DNA of 64,000 nt from Capnocytophaga haemolytica (GCF_001553545.1 NZ_CP014227.1:518501-582500), one strand, 5' to 3'; shown: positions 8,668 to 17,780, counted from the stretch's first letter. Numbers and translations: made by a program. Notes: generated by a model not told the origin, from the sequence alone.

Positions 8668-9759
8668 ATGAATTTAACACCTGCATTAGAAGAAAAATAC
8701 ACCCACGAAACCCAGAGCGCTCTTCAAGCACAGCGCTTAGCAGAGGAAATAGCCTTTGCCCCCGTTGTATTCCAAGTATCACGCCTGATGGTAAAGCTCG
8801 GCGTACTTGATGCCCTCTGTGATGCCCCCGAAGGGCTCACCTTGCAGCAGCTCACTGCACAAACCCGCTTGAGCGAGTATGCCCTAAAAGTATTACTTGA
8901 GGCCTCACTCTCCATTGGGACAGTGATCGTCAAAGGCGATGCCTTTAGCATCACCAAAGCGGGCTGGTTCCTCTTGCGCGACAAAACGGCACGCATCAAT
9001 ATGGACTTTGTGCAGGAAGTATGCTACCAAGGGCTATTCCACCTCGAAGAAGCCCTTACCGAGGCACGCCCTGCAGGCTTAAAAGTCTTTGGCGACTGGG
9101 CTACTATCTATGAAGGGCTCTCACAGTTGCCCAAAGTAGCCCAAGAAAAGTGGTTTGCTTTTGACCATTACTACTCTGATTACTCCTTTACCGATGCGCT
9201 GAATATCATCTTTAAAAGGAAAGTAAATACCTTGCTCGACGTTGGCGGCAATACAGGACGCTTTGCCCTAAAATGCGTCAGCTTCAACCCCGATGTAAAG
9301 GTAACCATTATGGATCTGCCACAGCAGTTAGCCCTAATGCGTCAGAATACTGCTGGCAAAGAAGGCGCCGACCGCATAGGTGCCCATCCAGCCAACTTGC
9401 TCGACAGTGCAGTGCCTTTCCCAAAAGGCTTCGATGTAATATGGATGAGCCAGTTCCTCGACTGCTTCTCTGAAGAAGAAGTGACCAGCATTGTAGAGCG
9501 TGCTGCCCAAGCAATGGATGCGCACAGCGAGCTGTACATTCTCGAGGCTTACTGGGATAGACAACAACACGAAACAGGCGCATACTGCCTGACCCAGATA
9601 AGTGTGTACTTCACCGCTATGGCTAACGGCAACAGCAAAATGTACTACTCAGGCGATATGATCAAATGCGTAGAAAAAGCAGGCTTAAAGGTAATCGACA
9701 TCTACGACAACTTAGGCAGTGGTAACAGCCACACCCTTTTCCGCTGTGTGAAGGGGTAA
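8668..9759 (+). CDS. SAM-dependent O-methyltransferase-like protein
   Basis: 363 residues. The N-terminal 110 residues form a winged-helix dimerisation-like region (LMVKLGVLDAL, LTLQQLTAQTRLSEYALKVLL). The C-terminal half is a Rossmann methyltransferase with SAM motif I LLDVGGNTGRFAL and MDLP downstream. This architecture matches the plant/actinobacterial type 2 O-methyltransferase family. The substrate is unknown and there is no biosynthetic cluster around it. It has its own promoter and is followed by an unrelated outer-membrane gene with another promoter. Confidence 0.75.
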   Translation: MNLTPALEEKYTHETQSALQAQRLAEEIAFAPVVFQVSRLMVKLGVLDALCDAPEGLTLQQLTAQTRLSEYALKVLLEASLSIGTVIVKGDAFSITKAGWFLLRDKTARINMDFVQEVCYQGLFHLEEALTEARPAGLKVFGDWATIYEGLSQLPKVAQEKWFAFDHYYSDYSFTDALNIIFKRKVNTLLDVGGNTGRFALKCVSFNPDVKVTIMDLPQQLALMRQNTAGKEGADRIGAHPANLLDSAVPFPKGFDVIWMSQFLDCFSEEEVTSIVERAAQAMDAHSELYILEAYWDRQQHETGAYCLTQISVYFTAMANGNSKMYYSGDMIKCVEKAGLKVIDIYDNLGSGNSHTLFRCVKG

Positions 9760-9786
9760 AGAAAGTAAAAAATAGTCGACAAATAA

Positions 9787-9818
9787 TTTGCTTTTAATAA
9801 AAAAGAATCGTACCTTTG
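9787..9818 (+). promoter_or_regulatory. Promoter of the beta-barrel protein gene
   Basis: TTTG (9787-9790), 20-bp spacer, TACCTTTG (9811-9818). This is one of the best matches in the window to the Bacteroidota consensus. Confidence 0.68.
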
Positions 9819-9856
9819 CCCTATCGTTTAAAAGGCTAATTCTAAATTAAAAAGGT

Positions 9857-10618
9857 ATGAAAAAGAGCACATTATTATTCAGTGGGCTATTATTCCTCAT
9901 CACTTTTGCAGCCTTCGGGCAAGCAAATATAGGCATAGAAGCTAAAGCAGGGCTCAATATAGCAATGCTTTCCAACTCAAAGAATGTAGAGGAAGAACCT
10001 ATGCCTACCTTTGGCTGGCAAGTGGGTTCGCTGCTAACCTTCTGCGCTCCACAAGGGGTAGGCTTCGAAACGGGATTGCTCTACACCACTAAGGGCTATG
10101 CTTTCCGCAGCAGGTCGTCCTATGATGGCTGTGTAAGAGGTTATGAGGAAGACAACACTTATCACACCCACAGCTATTTGGAGCTACCAGCACACTTTGT
10201 TTACCGTAGCCCCAAAGCAAAAGTAAAGTTCCTTATACGGGCTGGGCTGTATACAGCAGTAGCCGTTTCGGGGCGTATTAGTAGAGAGCGGAAATCTGAT
10301 GGTAGCACTTGGGATCGCGAAAGTCAGCAACTAACGATAGCCACAGGCAATAATGGCGATCTACACCCTTTTGATATGGGGGTTAACATCGGTATAGGAA
10401 TTGAAGTGCACCGCTTCACCGCAGGACTGCAATACGGTAACGGACTTGTAAATGTGCTGCCTGATCACATTATGGGCAATACACATAACCAAGTGTTAAG
10501 TCTCACACTGGGCTACAGAGTGCTCAATATAGAAGCACCTAAAAAACCTCCTATAGAGGTAGAATCGCAACCCCTTATAGACCCTGCTCCTGAGGGTGAA
10601 CCACCATTAGAAGAATAA
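9857..10618 (+). CDS. Outer-membrane beta-barrel protein (PorT-like fold)
   Basis: 253 residues with a clear signal peptide (KKSTLLFSGLLFLITFAAFG, cut before QANIGIEAKAG). The mature part alternates amphipathic strands (GIEAKAGLNIAML, VGFETGLLYTTKGY, FLIRAGLYTAVAVSG, VHRFTAGLQYGNG, LSLTLGYRVL) typical of small eight-stranded barrels. The C-terminal tail after the barrel is Pro/Glu-rich and probably disordered. No specific function can be assigned. The next gene, rmlD, begins 19 bp downstream and may be co-transcribed. Confidence 0.7.
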   Translation: MKKSTLLFSGLLFLITFAAFGQANIGIEAKAGLNIAMLSNSKNVEEEPMPTFGWQVGSLLTFCAPQGVGFETGLLYTTKGYAFRSRSSYDGCVRGYEEDNTYHTHSYLELPAHFVYRSPKAKVKFLIRAGLYTAVAVSGRISRERKSDGSTWDRESQQLTIATGNNGDLHPFDMGVNIGIGIEVHRFTAGLQYGNGLVNVLPDHIMGNTHNQVLSLTLGYRVLNIEAPKKPPIEVESQPLIDPAPEGEPPLEE

Positions 10619-10637
10619 AACCATATACCATACGGAG

Positions 10638-11501
10638 ATGAGAAATATATTAGTAACAGGAGCCAAAGGTCAGTTGGGCTCAGAAATCCAAGCAAATAAA
10701 GACCGCAAAAGCAACTATATCTTTACCGATGCTGACAGCTTAGATATTACAGACAAAGGTGCTGTGCAGACTTTCCTAATGCAAAACCAAATAGAGGTAG
10801 TGGTAAATTGTGCTGCTTACACAGCCGTTGATAAAGCTGAAGAGGAACCAGAGAAGGCAGAGTTGATCAACTATACTGCTGTAAAGCACTTAGCTGAAGC
10901 CTGCAAAGAGCGCAAGGCAACGCTGATCCATATCTCTACTGATTATGTCTTTGGCAACACTAAGCAGCGTCCCTATCGCGAAACTGATGAAACCGCTCCC
11001 TTAGGGGTCTATGGATTTAGTAAGCTCGCTGGCGAAGAGGCAATCCAGCAGATCAATCCACGCCATATTATTCTTCGTACCTCGTGGCTTTACTCACTGT
11101 GCTTTGGTGCTAACTTTGTAAAAACCATCGAGCGCCTTAGCCAAGAACGCGATGAAATAAAGGTGGTATTCGACCAAGTAGGAACTCCTACCAATGCAGC
11201 CGACTTAGCCGACTTTATTGTATTCCTCATTGAGAGTGGGCAATACGAGCATAAGCGCGAGCTATACCATTTCTCTAATGAAGGAGTTTGCTCGTGGTAT
11301 GATTTTGCCGTTGAGATTGTACGATGTATAGGTAGTAATTGCGTTGTAAAACCTTGCCTTTCGAAAGAATTCCCGAGCAAAGTACGTCGCCCCTCATACT
11401 CTGTCTTGGACAAAGCAAAACTCAAACGCGATTTTGATTACATAATTCCTTATTGGAGAGACTCGTTTAATAAAGAGAAAACAAGAGTACCATCGAATTA
11501 A
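10638..11501 (+). CDS. rfbD: dTDP-4-dehydrorhamnose reductase
   Basis: 287-residue extended short-chain dehydrogenase. NAD(P) motif GAKGQLG (8-14), STDYVFG at about 100-106 and the catalytic pair Tyr125/Lys129 in YGFSK are present. RmlD makes dTDP-L-rhamnose, the donor for rhamnose in surface glycans. The companion rmlA is 2.4 kb away on the other strand, with the CDF and radA genes between them, and rmlB/rmlC are absent from the window. The gene converges with the CDF gene, and the two stop codons overlap within a shared TTAA at 11498-11501. Confidence 0.9.
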   Translation: MRNILVTGAKGQLGSEIQANKDRKSNYIFTDADSLDITDKGAVQTFLMQNQIEVVVNCAAYTAVDKAEEEPEKAELINYTAVKHLAEACKERKATLIHISTDYVFGNTKQRPYRETDETAPLGVYGFSKLAGEEAIQQINPRHIILRTSWLYSLCFGANFVKTIERLSQERDEIKVVFDQVGTPTNAADLADFIVFLIESGQYEHKRELYHFSNEGVCSWYDFAVEIVRCIGSNCVVKPCLSKEFPSKVRRPSYSVLDKAKLKRDFDYIIPYWRDSFNKEKTRVPSN

Positions 11502-12496
11502 TGGCACTCTATTTCATTACACTTACACCCAGAAGTGTCTATTTCAAAAGTACAGTGATTGATGTGCTCGTGCTCTAACAGATGTTTGAGTTCGGCTTTT
11601 ACAGGCATAAACTGCTCAAGAGTGACATTGTCTTTCAGCACGATATGAGCAGTCAGCGCATTCTGTGAGCTGCTCAATGCCCAAATGTGTAGGTGGTGTA
11701 CTGATTCAATCAGCTCATTGCCTTCAAGCAATTGTAAGATGTGTTCCCTATTGACACTTTCAGGCATTCCATCTAAGATAAGCTTCATACTCTCTTTGAG
11801 CAATCCCCACGTTGAGAAGAGAATGACAATACCTATAACAAAACTGGTAATAGGGTCTATCATATACCAATGAGTACAATAGATAATAGCACCCGATACA
11901 ATAACTCCAACTGATACAAGCGCATCGAGCATTAGGTGCAAGAAAGCCCCTCGAATATTGATGTCCGACTGTTGCCCTTTATAGAATAAGAATGCCGATA
12001 TAGCATTGATGATCACCCCGATAAAAGCAGTAATCATAATAGCCATACCAGCCATCTCAGGAGGTGAGAACAAGCGCTCAAAGGCTTCAATAAATATCTT
12101 TACAACAATAAATACTAGCAAAATTGCATTGATAAGCGAGGCTAATATGGAGGCTTTCTTATAGCCGTAAGTATAAAGCCGTGTAGCTGTTTTCTGCGCC
12201 AGTTTCATCCCAATGAGCGAAATCACCAAACTTGCTACATCACTCAGGTTGTGGCTGGCATCTGAAATTAAAGCCAGCGAATTGACGCTAAACCCAATTA
12301 CAAACTCAATGATAGTATAGAGCAAATTAAGTCCTATCCCTATGTAAAAAGCCCTATTGAGTTGTTTTAAATCTGCCACACTATGATGATGGTGCTCGTG
12401 CGAATGGCTATGTCCGTGTTCGTGAGAGTGATGATGATTGTGCTCATCTGTGTGTTCATGTGAATGAGTATGTGCCTCTGTATGTAAATGTCCCAT
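11498..12496 (-). CDS. CDF-family divalent metal cation exporter (CzcD-like)
   Basis: 332 residues. The first 40 residues are a His-rich metal-binding tail with many HxH repeats. Six transmembrane helices follow, with the transport-site motifs SLALISDASHNLSD (helix 2) and MLDALVSVGVIVSG (helix 5). A cytosolic C-terminal domain carries HHLHIW. It ends in a Cys/His cluster (TSGCKCNEIECH) that may bind metal. CDF proteins export Zn, Co or Cd in exchange for protons. No metal-responsive regulator is adjacent. It overlaps the 3' end of rmlD by 4 bp. Confidence 0.9.
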   Translation of the reverse strand: MGHLHTEAHTHSHEHTDEHNHHHSHEHGHSHSHEHHHHSVADLKQLNRAFYIGIGLNLLYTIIEFVIGFSVNSLALISDASHNLSDVASLVISLIGMKLAQKTATRLYTYGYKKASILASLINAILLVFIVVKIFIEAFERLFSPPEMAGMAIMITAFIGVIINAISAFLFYKGQQSDINIRGAFLHLMLDALVSVGVIVSGAIIYCTHWYMIDPITSFVIGIVILFSTWGLLKESMKLILDGMPESVNREHILQLLEGNELIESVHHLHIWALSSSQNALTAHIVLKDNVTLEQFMPVKAELKHLLEHEHINHCTFEIDTSGCKCNEIECH

Positions 12497-12563
12497 AGTT
12501 TATGATAATTTAAAATTATTTTCTATCCTAAAGAATCTTAATTAATTGTATAACCAACATACA

Positions 12564-13928
12564 CTAACCAAATAATTCTTGTATTGCCTCTTCAATTTTC
12601 GACACCTTCACCACCTTGATGGCAGTGTTCTTCAAGGCTATTTTGCTGTATTTCGAGATGAAGATGGTCTCAAAGCCGAGCTTTTCCGCCTCGGTGATGC
12701 GTTGTTCTACGCGTTGCACGGGACGGATTTCACCCCCCAAGCCCACTTCACCCGCAAAGCATACGTTCTTCTCGATGGCTATATCCTCATTCGAGGAGAG
12801 GATAGCCATTGCCACGCCGAGGTCGGTAGCGGGGTCGTCAATGGTGATACCTCCTGTGATGTTCAAAAACACGTCCTTCGCCCCGAGCCTAAAGCCCGCG
12901 CGCTTCTCAAGCACTGCCAGCAACATATTGAGTCGCTTGGCGTTAAAGCCCGTAGTGCTGCGCTGAGGCGTACCGTACACCGCCGTGCTCACTAAGGCTT
13001 GGATCTCAATCATCAACGGACGCATACCCTCCAAGGTCGCCGCTATTGCCGTGCCGCTGATTAGCTCATCGGTCTTCGAGATCAGTATCTCCGAAGGGTT
13101 ATTCACCTCTCTAAGCCCATTGCTGAGCATCTCGTAAATCCCCAATTCAGAGGTAGACCCAAAGCGGTTTTTCAGCGAGCGCAAGATACGGTAAACGTGG
13201 TTGCGGTCGCCTTCGAATTGCAGCACCGTATCTACCATATGCTCTAATATCTTAGGTCCAGCAATTTGCCCATCCTTAGTGATATGCCCAATGAGGATCA
13301 CGGGCGTATGAGTGGTCTTGGCAAACTTGATAAGCTCGGACGTGCACTCGCGGATTTGCGAAATACTCCCCGCCGATGCCTCAATGTAGTCCGTCTGCAA
13401 GGTCTGAATAGAGTCGATGATCACAATCTCAGGCAACAGCGACTTTATCTGCTGGAAGATGTTCTGTGTCTTCGTTTCGGTGAGGATATAGCAATTGTCG
13501 AGCTTGTGTGGAATGCGGTCAGCGCGCATCTTTATCTGCTTTTCGCTCTCCTCGCCCGATACGTACAGCGTCTTGTAAGGCAGGTTCAGGGCTATTTGCA
13601 GCAGCAGGGTACTCTTGCCTATCCCTGGTTCGCCTCCCAGTAAGGTTACCGACCCAGGCACAATACCCCCGCCGAGTACGTTGTTTAGCTCTTGATTGTT
13701 GCTGTTCAGCCTTGCCTCTGCCTGCGTACTGATCTGCGATACTGGCACGTACTTCGGTGCTTTCACTGTGTGCGGACTGCTCTCCTCTTGCCAAGCCTTA
13801 GGCAGCTCCTTCTGCACCACCTCCTCAACAATGGTGTTCCACTCCTTGCACGCATAGCATTGCCCTTGCCATTTACTATATTGAGTCCCACAATTCTGGC
13901 AGAAATACGCTGTCTTTACCTTTGCCAT
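12564..13928 (-). CDS. radA: DNA repair protein RadA/Sms
   Basis: 454 residues with all RadA parts: a C4 zinc finger (Cys10, Cys13, Cys24, Cys27), a RecA-like ATPase with Walker A GEPGIGKST at 99-107, the RadA-specific KNRFGS at 253-258, and a C-terminal Lon-like domain (GITIDDPATDLGVAMAILSS, FAGEVGLGGEIRPV). RadA drives branch migration in recombination intermediates. The ATG lies 4 bp after the rmlA stop, so the two are probably co-transcribed. Confidence 0.95.
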   Translation of the reverse strand: MAKVKTAYFCQNCGTQYSKWQGQCYACKEWNTIVEEVVQKELPKAWQEESSPHTVKAPKYVPVSQISTQAEARLNSNNQELNNVLGGGIVPGSVTLLGGEPGIGKSTLLLQIALNLPYKTLYVSGEESEKQIKMRADRIPHKLDNCYILTETKTQNIFQQIKSLLPEIVIIDSIQTLQTDYIEASAGSISQIRECTSELIKFAKTTHTPVILIGHITKDGQIAGPKILEHMVDTVLQFEGDRNHVYRILRSLKNRFGSTSELGIYEMLSNGLREVNNPSEILISKTDELISGTAIAATLEGMRPLMIEIQALVSTAVYGTPQRSTTGFNAKRLNMLLAVLEKRAGFRLGAKDVFLNITGGITIDDPATDLGVAMAILSSNEDIAIEKNVCFAGEVGLGGEIRPVQRVEQRITEAEKLGFETIFISKYSKIALKNTAIKVVKVSKIEEAIQELFG

Positions 13929-13932
13929 AGTT

Positions 13933-14808
13933 TTATTTCTCTATCAACTCCATTAAATACTGCCCATATTGGTTTTTGAGCATCGGTTGTGCCAGCTCTT
14001 TGAGCTTTTTGGCACTGATCCAGCCCTTGTGATAAGCAATTTCCTCCAAGCAAGAGATTTTTAGTCCTTGTCGTTTCTCTAAAGTCTCCACAAACTGCGA
14101 TGCCTCGCTCAGCGAATCGTGGGTGCCTGTATCAAGCCACGCAAAGCCCCTGCCCAGCAGCTGTACTTTTAGGGCATTGTCCTCTAAAAACACCTGATTT
14201 ACCGAAGTGATTTCCAGCTCACCACGCGCCGAAGGCTTTATGTCCTTTGCCACTTGCACCACCTTGTTCGGGTAGAAATACAAGCCCACCACCGCATAGT
14301 TCGATTTGGGCACCTGGGGTTTCTCCTCGATACTCAGCACGTTGCCTTGTGCGTCAAACTCTGCCACACCGTAACGCTCGGGGTCTTTCACCCAATAGCC
14401 AAAAACAGTCGCCTTGCGCTCTTTCTCCACAGTGCTTACCGCCTCGTGCAGCATCTTTACGAAACTCTGTCCGTAGAAGATGTTATCGCCCAGCACCAAG
14501 CACACGTCGTCCTCACCGACGAACTCCTCACCGATGATAAACGCCTGTGCCAGCCCATCAGGCGACGGTTGTTCGGCATACGCCAAGCGGATACCGTAAT
14601 CACTGCCATCGCCCAGCAGCCGCTGAAAACCTGGCAGATCCTGTGGAGTAGAAATGATGAGCACCTCGCGAATCCCCGCCAGCATTAGCACCGATAGCGG
14701 GTAGTAAATCATCGGCTTGTCGTAAATCGGCAACAATTGCTTCGACACGCCCTTAGTAATCGGGTAGAGCCGCGTTCCCGACCCCCCTGCTAATACAATT
14801 CCTTTCAT
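13933..14808 (-). CDS. rfbA: Glucose-1-phosphate thymidylyltransferase
   Basis: 291-residue nucleotidyltransferase with the N-terminal [11 protein letters not shown] loop (8-18), [16 protein letters not shown], the metal-site region LGDNIFYG and the family ending [10 protein letters not shown]. It makes dTDP-glucose, the first step to dTDP-rhamnose, pairing with rmlD at 10.6 kb. It is upstream of radA with a 4-bp gap. The sequence just before its ATG matches that before radA and the 65-residue gene. Confidence 0.93.
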   Translation of the reverse strand: MKGIVLAGGSGTRLYPITKGVSKQLLPIYDKPMIYYPLSVLMLAGIREVLIISTPQDLPGFQRLLGDGSDYGIRLAYAEQPSPDGLAQAFIIGEEFVGEDDVCLVLGDNIFYGQSFVKMLHEAVSTVEKERKATVFGYWVKDPERYGVAEFDAQGNVLSIEEKPQVPKSNYAVVGLYFYPNKVVQVAKDIKPSARGELEITSVNQVFLEDNALKVQLLGRGFAWLDTGTHDSLSEASQFVETLEKRQGLKISCLEEIAYHKGWISAKKLKELAQPMLKNQYGQYLMELIEK

Positions 14809-14813
14809 AGTTT

Positions 14814-14862
14814 TATCTAACTTTTAGCATTTAGGTGTTCGCTTTTTAACCCTTAGGTAGTG
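14814..14862 (-). repeat. 7-bp degenerate array, about 7 units
   Basis: Units in register at 14814, 14821, 14828 and onward (CTTTTAG, CATTTAG and so on) fill the gap between rmlA and the 65-residue gene. They continue about 10 bp into the 3' end of that gene. The match is weaker than in the other arrays. Confidence 0.45.
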
Positions 14863-15050
14863 GGCTTCCTATCTGCTGACAATTCCCGTGCACGTCGCAG
14901 CGCGGCATCTATGGAACACATCATTGCCTCCACAAAACCATCGGGGTCTTGCTCATAGAGTTTACTCGTTTCAACATTTAGCCATTCCTTTTCTTCATCC
15001 GAAATAGCTTCTGCATACTTCTTCCTTAGTTCTTCTATCTTTTCAAGCAT
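14853..15050 (-). CDS. Small charged hypothetical protein, 65 residues
   Basis: The product is highly charged and predicted helical (MLEKIEELRKKYAEAISDEE at the start), without a signal peptide or membrane segment. I do not recognise it. It is flanked on both sides by 7-bp repeat arrays, and its last few codons overlap one of them. The 11 bases ATAAAACTATG before and including its start are identical to those of rmlA and radA, which supports real translation. It could alternatively be a remnant. Confidence 0.5.
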   Translation of the reverse strand: MLEKIEELRKKYAEAISDEEKEWLNVETSKLYEQDPDGFVEAMMCSIDAALRRARELSADRKPTT

Positions 15051-15063
15051 AGTTTTATACAGT

Positions 15064-15133
15064 TTTTAGACAATAGCTTTTAAGCTCCTAGACAGTAATC
15101 ACGCTATAAGCTCAAAGCTCGAAGCTCAGAGCT
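15064..15133 (-). repeat. 7-bp degenerate array, 10 units
   Basis: Ten in-register units fill the space from the 65-residue gene start to the metallophosphoesterase stop codon. The last four end in AAGCT/GAGCT (for example CAAAGCT, CGAAGCT). They belong to the same sub-family as the arrays at 25660 and 26224. Confidence 0.75.
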
Positions 15134-16313
15134 ATTTTGTTCGTCCTACATTCTCTCTGATTTCGCTGCGTTTGCCTGCCTTGTCTACCACGTATTCCTT
15201 GCCCCCTTCGATGAGCAACCCTTCGGTGATGCCATCGGCGTGTTCTACGTCAAGGTCTATGACGGTCTTATCCAAGAGGTAAGTTACCCCGTCGTGCAGA
15301 CTGTGCCCAATGACCATCTTTTTAGCACCGAGCTTTGCCAAATACGCCTGCGTGTCGGCAGCGGTCTCCTTTACAGTGCCCTGCCCACGGTGCCAATAGA
15401 GGCTAGTGCCGTAGTGATACAAAGTTTCGATCACAGGGTTATCCTTAATCATCTTTCGCGCCTCTTTTTCACGAAAGTAATACGGGCGCATTGCATCGTC
15501 CATCTGCTGCACCGAAAGCCCCAAATCGCTTACCTGCTTTGAGATCCCCGCGTGCAAGAACACGTAGTCGCCTATCTTTTCAATGATATTCTTACTGCCG
15601 AGCCAACGCCCGAGTTCAGTGTTGGGCTTATAGAAATCTAAATAAGGCACACCCATCAGTATGGCATCTTCAAAATACTTCTTACGGGTATACCTAAAAT
15701 CTTCGTTCATATTCATAATATCGTGGTTACCAATCACGAAATGCACCTTACCGCCCGCCTTTTCTGCCTCATTCTCCAAGTGATAAATCAGCCAGAGGGT
15801 TTGCGTAACTAACAGCCCACGATCAAAAAGGTCGCCTACGGTTACAAGATGACCTTTGCCGAAAGTCCACTTGTAATGCTTATCCATCACCCCATTGTTG
15901 ATAAGGAACTCCTTAAAGGCGGCGAACTCACCCTCGATGTCCGAAATAGCGATGAGCTTCTCAGGCATAGGATACTCCGCGGGGGCATTGGTGATCTGGT
16001 CTCTAATCTTAAAGTGAATAGCGTCAGAGGCATCAACCTGCGAGCTAAAAGATTTGCCCGCCACGCCTTTGTCGAACGTCTGTTTGCGCACTTTGGCAAT
16101 GCCCTTCTCCATCGTAATGTCGTACACGGTGGCTTTGTTGCCTTCGTAGAATATGTACGGACCGTCATAGCCCGCTACGGAAGTGTCCTTATCGAGCCAT
16201 TTGTTCGACAAGTTGGGTTTGTAGAATGATTGAGCCTCTAAGCTAATGTTAGTCAGTAAAAGCACCATAAAAGCAAGTGCTTTAACCCACTGATTCATAA
16301 AATACGTTTTCAT
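15132..16313 (-). CDS. Exported metallophosphoesterase (PPP-like)
   Basis: 393 residues with a signal peptide ending near EAQ (residue 28). A Ser/Thr-phosphatase-like metallophosphoesterase domain starts at about 118: SDIEGE (124-129), GDLFDRG (160-166), GNHD (195-198), FLHAGIS and later VIGHSLHDG. The first motif is normally GDxHG; here the His position is Glu (SDIEG). The protein resembles the Shewanella-like phosphatase branch and probably acts in the periplasm. It has its own promoter and heads a minus-strand run with the small gene, rmlA and radA. Confidence 0.8.
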   Translation of the reverse strand: MKTYFMNQWVKALAFMVLLLTNISLEAQSFYKPNLSNKWLDKDTSVAGYDGPYIFYEGNKATVYDITMEKGIAKVRKQTFDKGVAGKSFSSQVDASDAIHFKIRDQITNAPAEYPMPEKLIAISDIEGEFAAFKEFLINNGVMDKHYKWTFGKGHLVTVGDLFDRGLLVTQTLWLIYHLENEAEKAGGKVHFVIGNHDIMNMNEDFRYTRKKYFEDAILMGVPYLDFYKPNTELGRWLGSKNIIEKIGDYVFLHAGISKQVSDLGLSVQQMDDAMRPYYFREKEARKMIKDNPVIETLYHYGTSLYWHRGQGTVKETAADTQAYLAKLGAKKMVIGHSLHDGVTYLLDKTVIDLDVEHADGITEGLLIEGGKEYVVDKAGKRSEIRENVGRTK

Positions 16314-16339
16314 TGGTAAAAATAAATTAATTAACGGAG

Positions 16340-16372
16340 CAAAGGTAGTAAAAATATGCGTACCAACAAACG
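16340..16372 (-). promoter_or_regulatory. Promoter of the metallophosphoesterase gene
   Basis: Minus-strand TACCTTTG (16340-16347) preceded by TTTGTTGG around 16363-16370. The leader is about 20 nt. Confidence 0.6.
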
Positions 16373-16414
16373 AAATCCCTTGAAAAAAAGCTGTAATTTC
16401 CCAAACCTGCTCAC

Positions 16415-17008
16415 CTACTGCGCCTTCTCTTCCCCTTTTAGGATCCCCCCACTTAGGGCAAACTCCATCGCTTTCTGAGCGGTAAAGCCTTCAGCAGGCT
16501 TCACATTTACCGAGGCAGTGACAATCACCCAGCCCGAAATAGCATACGAATGCGGCAAGTACACACTCACCATATCCGCCATATCCGAGAAGTTCACCAT
16601 CTGATGTGTCAAAAAGCCAATGCGCCATATCTCAGGTGTCTCATTCACGCGTACCCACACAGGATTGGTAAACTTACGCTTATCGCCCACAAATGAATTG
16701 AGCATATCTTTGATCGACGAGTAAATCACCTTCACCCCAGGAGTATGCATCATCAGGTAATCCATCGCCGTTACTACGAACTTGCCCAAGAGGAGCTTAC
16801 TCCCCACAAAACCAATGAGCATCGTCCCTACGATCACCACCCCAAACACCACCCCTGGGTAATGTTGCGAGATCTGAGGCGCCAAGTTATCCACACTCTT
16901 GAATATCGACCAGATAATCCATATCGTAGCACTCAGCGGACCCAGTATCAAAATCCCCTGAAAGAAAAACCGTATCAGCACACTGATATAACTGTGTTCT
17001 CTCTTCAT
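16415..17008 (-). CDS. DUF502 family membrane protein
   Basis: 197 residues of the DUF502/COG2928 family. Two transmembrane helices (FFFQGILILGPLSATIWIIW and GVVFGVVIVGTMLIGFVGSKL) are followed by a soluble domain (PGVKVIYSSIKDMLNSFVGDKRKF, MADMVSVYLPHSYAISGWVI). The function of the family is unknown. It starts 24 bp downstream of the nitroreductase gene stop and probably shares its promoter. Confidence 0.82.
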   Translation of the reverse strand: MKREHSYISVLIRFFFQGILILGPLSATIWIIWSIFKSVDNLAPQISQHYPGVVFGVVIVGTMLIGFVGSKLLLGKFVVTAMDYLMMHTPGVKVIYSSIKDMLNSFVGDKRKFTNPVWVRVNETPEIWRIGFLTHQMVNFSDMADMVSVYLPHSYAISGWVIVTASVNVKPAEGFTAQKAMEFALSGGILKGEEKAQ

Positions 17009-17032
17009 AAATAACTGTATAGAAGCCTATTA

Positions 17033-17548
17033 CTACATCTTCACTTTCCCCATAAAGAAAAGCCCATAGCACTCTTGGTCGTCCTCAAGGTGCAGAAAAT
17101 CCCTCAACTGGTGCATAAAGCCAGGAGTGCCCCAATAGCAACCCACCCCATTGGCAGTACAGCTAAGGTACATATTCTGCACCGCCATAGCCGTAGCAGC
17201 AACCTCCTCCCACTGAGCCACTTCACCACTGAAGCGAATGCTGATCGTCACTATCGCATCGCTCTGTTCTACACGCTGCACTATCGCCTTCTCCTTGCTC
17301 TCCGAATAGTCCTCTGCCGAAGCATTCTTCTTGTACAACCGCGCCAATTCCTTGCCTAACTGCGCCTTTTCCTTACCGCGAAACACCCGCAACCGCCACG
17401 GACGCGTCCGCTTGTGGTTAGGTGCATAATCCGCTGAACGCACAATCTCCTCAAGCACCGCCTCCTCAATGGGTTCAGCACTGTAATCCTTCGGGAAAAT
17501 ACTCTTCCGCGAAGTAATAATCTCGTTTAATATACTTGCATTTGTCAT
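17033..17548 (-). CDS. Nitroreductase family protein
   Basis: 171 residues from ATG 17548. The frame is open to 17590, but the extra codons overlap the -7 element at 17570-17577. FMN-binding features of the family are visible: TSRKSIFPKDY near the N-terminus, SADYAPNHKRTRPWRLRVF, AATAMAVQNMYLSCTANGVGCYW and GLFFMGKVKM. It is a short single-domain form resembling YdjA. The reduced substrate cannot be read from the sequence. Confidence 0.83.
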   Translation of the reverse strand: MTNASILNEIITSRKSIFPKDYSAEPIEEAVLEEIVRSADYAPNHKRTRPWRLRVFRGKEKAQLGKELARLYKKNASAEDYSESKEKAIVQRVEQSDAIVTISIRFSGEVAQWEEVAATAMAVQNMYLSCTANGVGCYWGTPGFMHQLRDFLHLEDDQECYGLFFMGKVKM

Positions 17549-17569
17549 TGTTATAACGTTTTGAAAGCG

Positions 17570-17577
17570 CAAAGATA
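17570..17577 (-). promoter_or_regulatory. -7 element of the nitroreductase gene
   Basis: TATCTTTG on the minus strand, 22 bp before the chosen ATG. Confidence 0.52.
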
Positions 17578-17749
17578 CAAAATAATACACGAATGATAAA
17601 CCCTAAAGACTCATTTTTCCAAGGGCAACACATCAAATACAATACGCATAAAATACTCTACCATGCTAATAACCAAGTGTTTAATTGCTTATACACCACG
17701 CCGCCAACAGTGATCTCTCAAAAAATAACAACAAAAAGATATTAGAAAT

Positions 17750-17780
17750 TTTGTGTATTATGAATTATTTCGTACTTTTG
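17750..17780 (+). promoter_or_regulatory. Strong plus-strand promoter without a downstream gene
   Basis: TTTG (17750-17753), 19-bp spacer, TACTTTTG (17773-17780) is a near-consensus promoter. The next 300 bp hold only the composite 7/11-bp repeat, the palindrome AAAAGGCGCCTTTT (17959-17972) and the 3' end of a convergent gene. Either it makes a non-coding RNA or it is left over from a lost gene. The remainder of 17578-18082 shows nothing else I can support. Confidence 0.5.
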
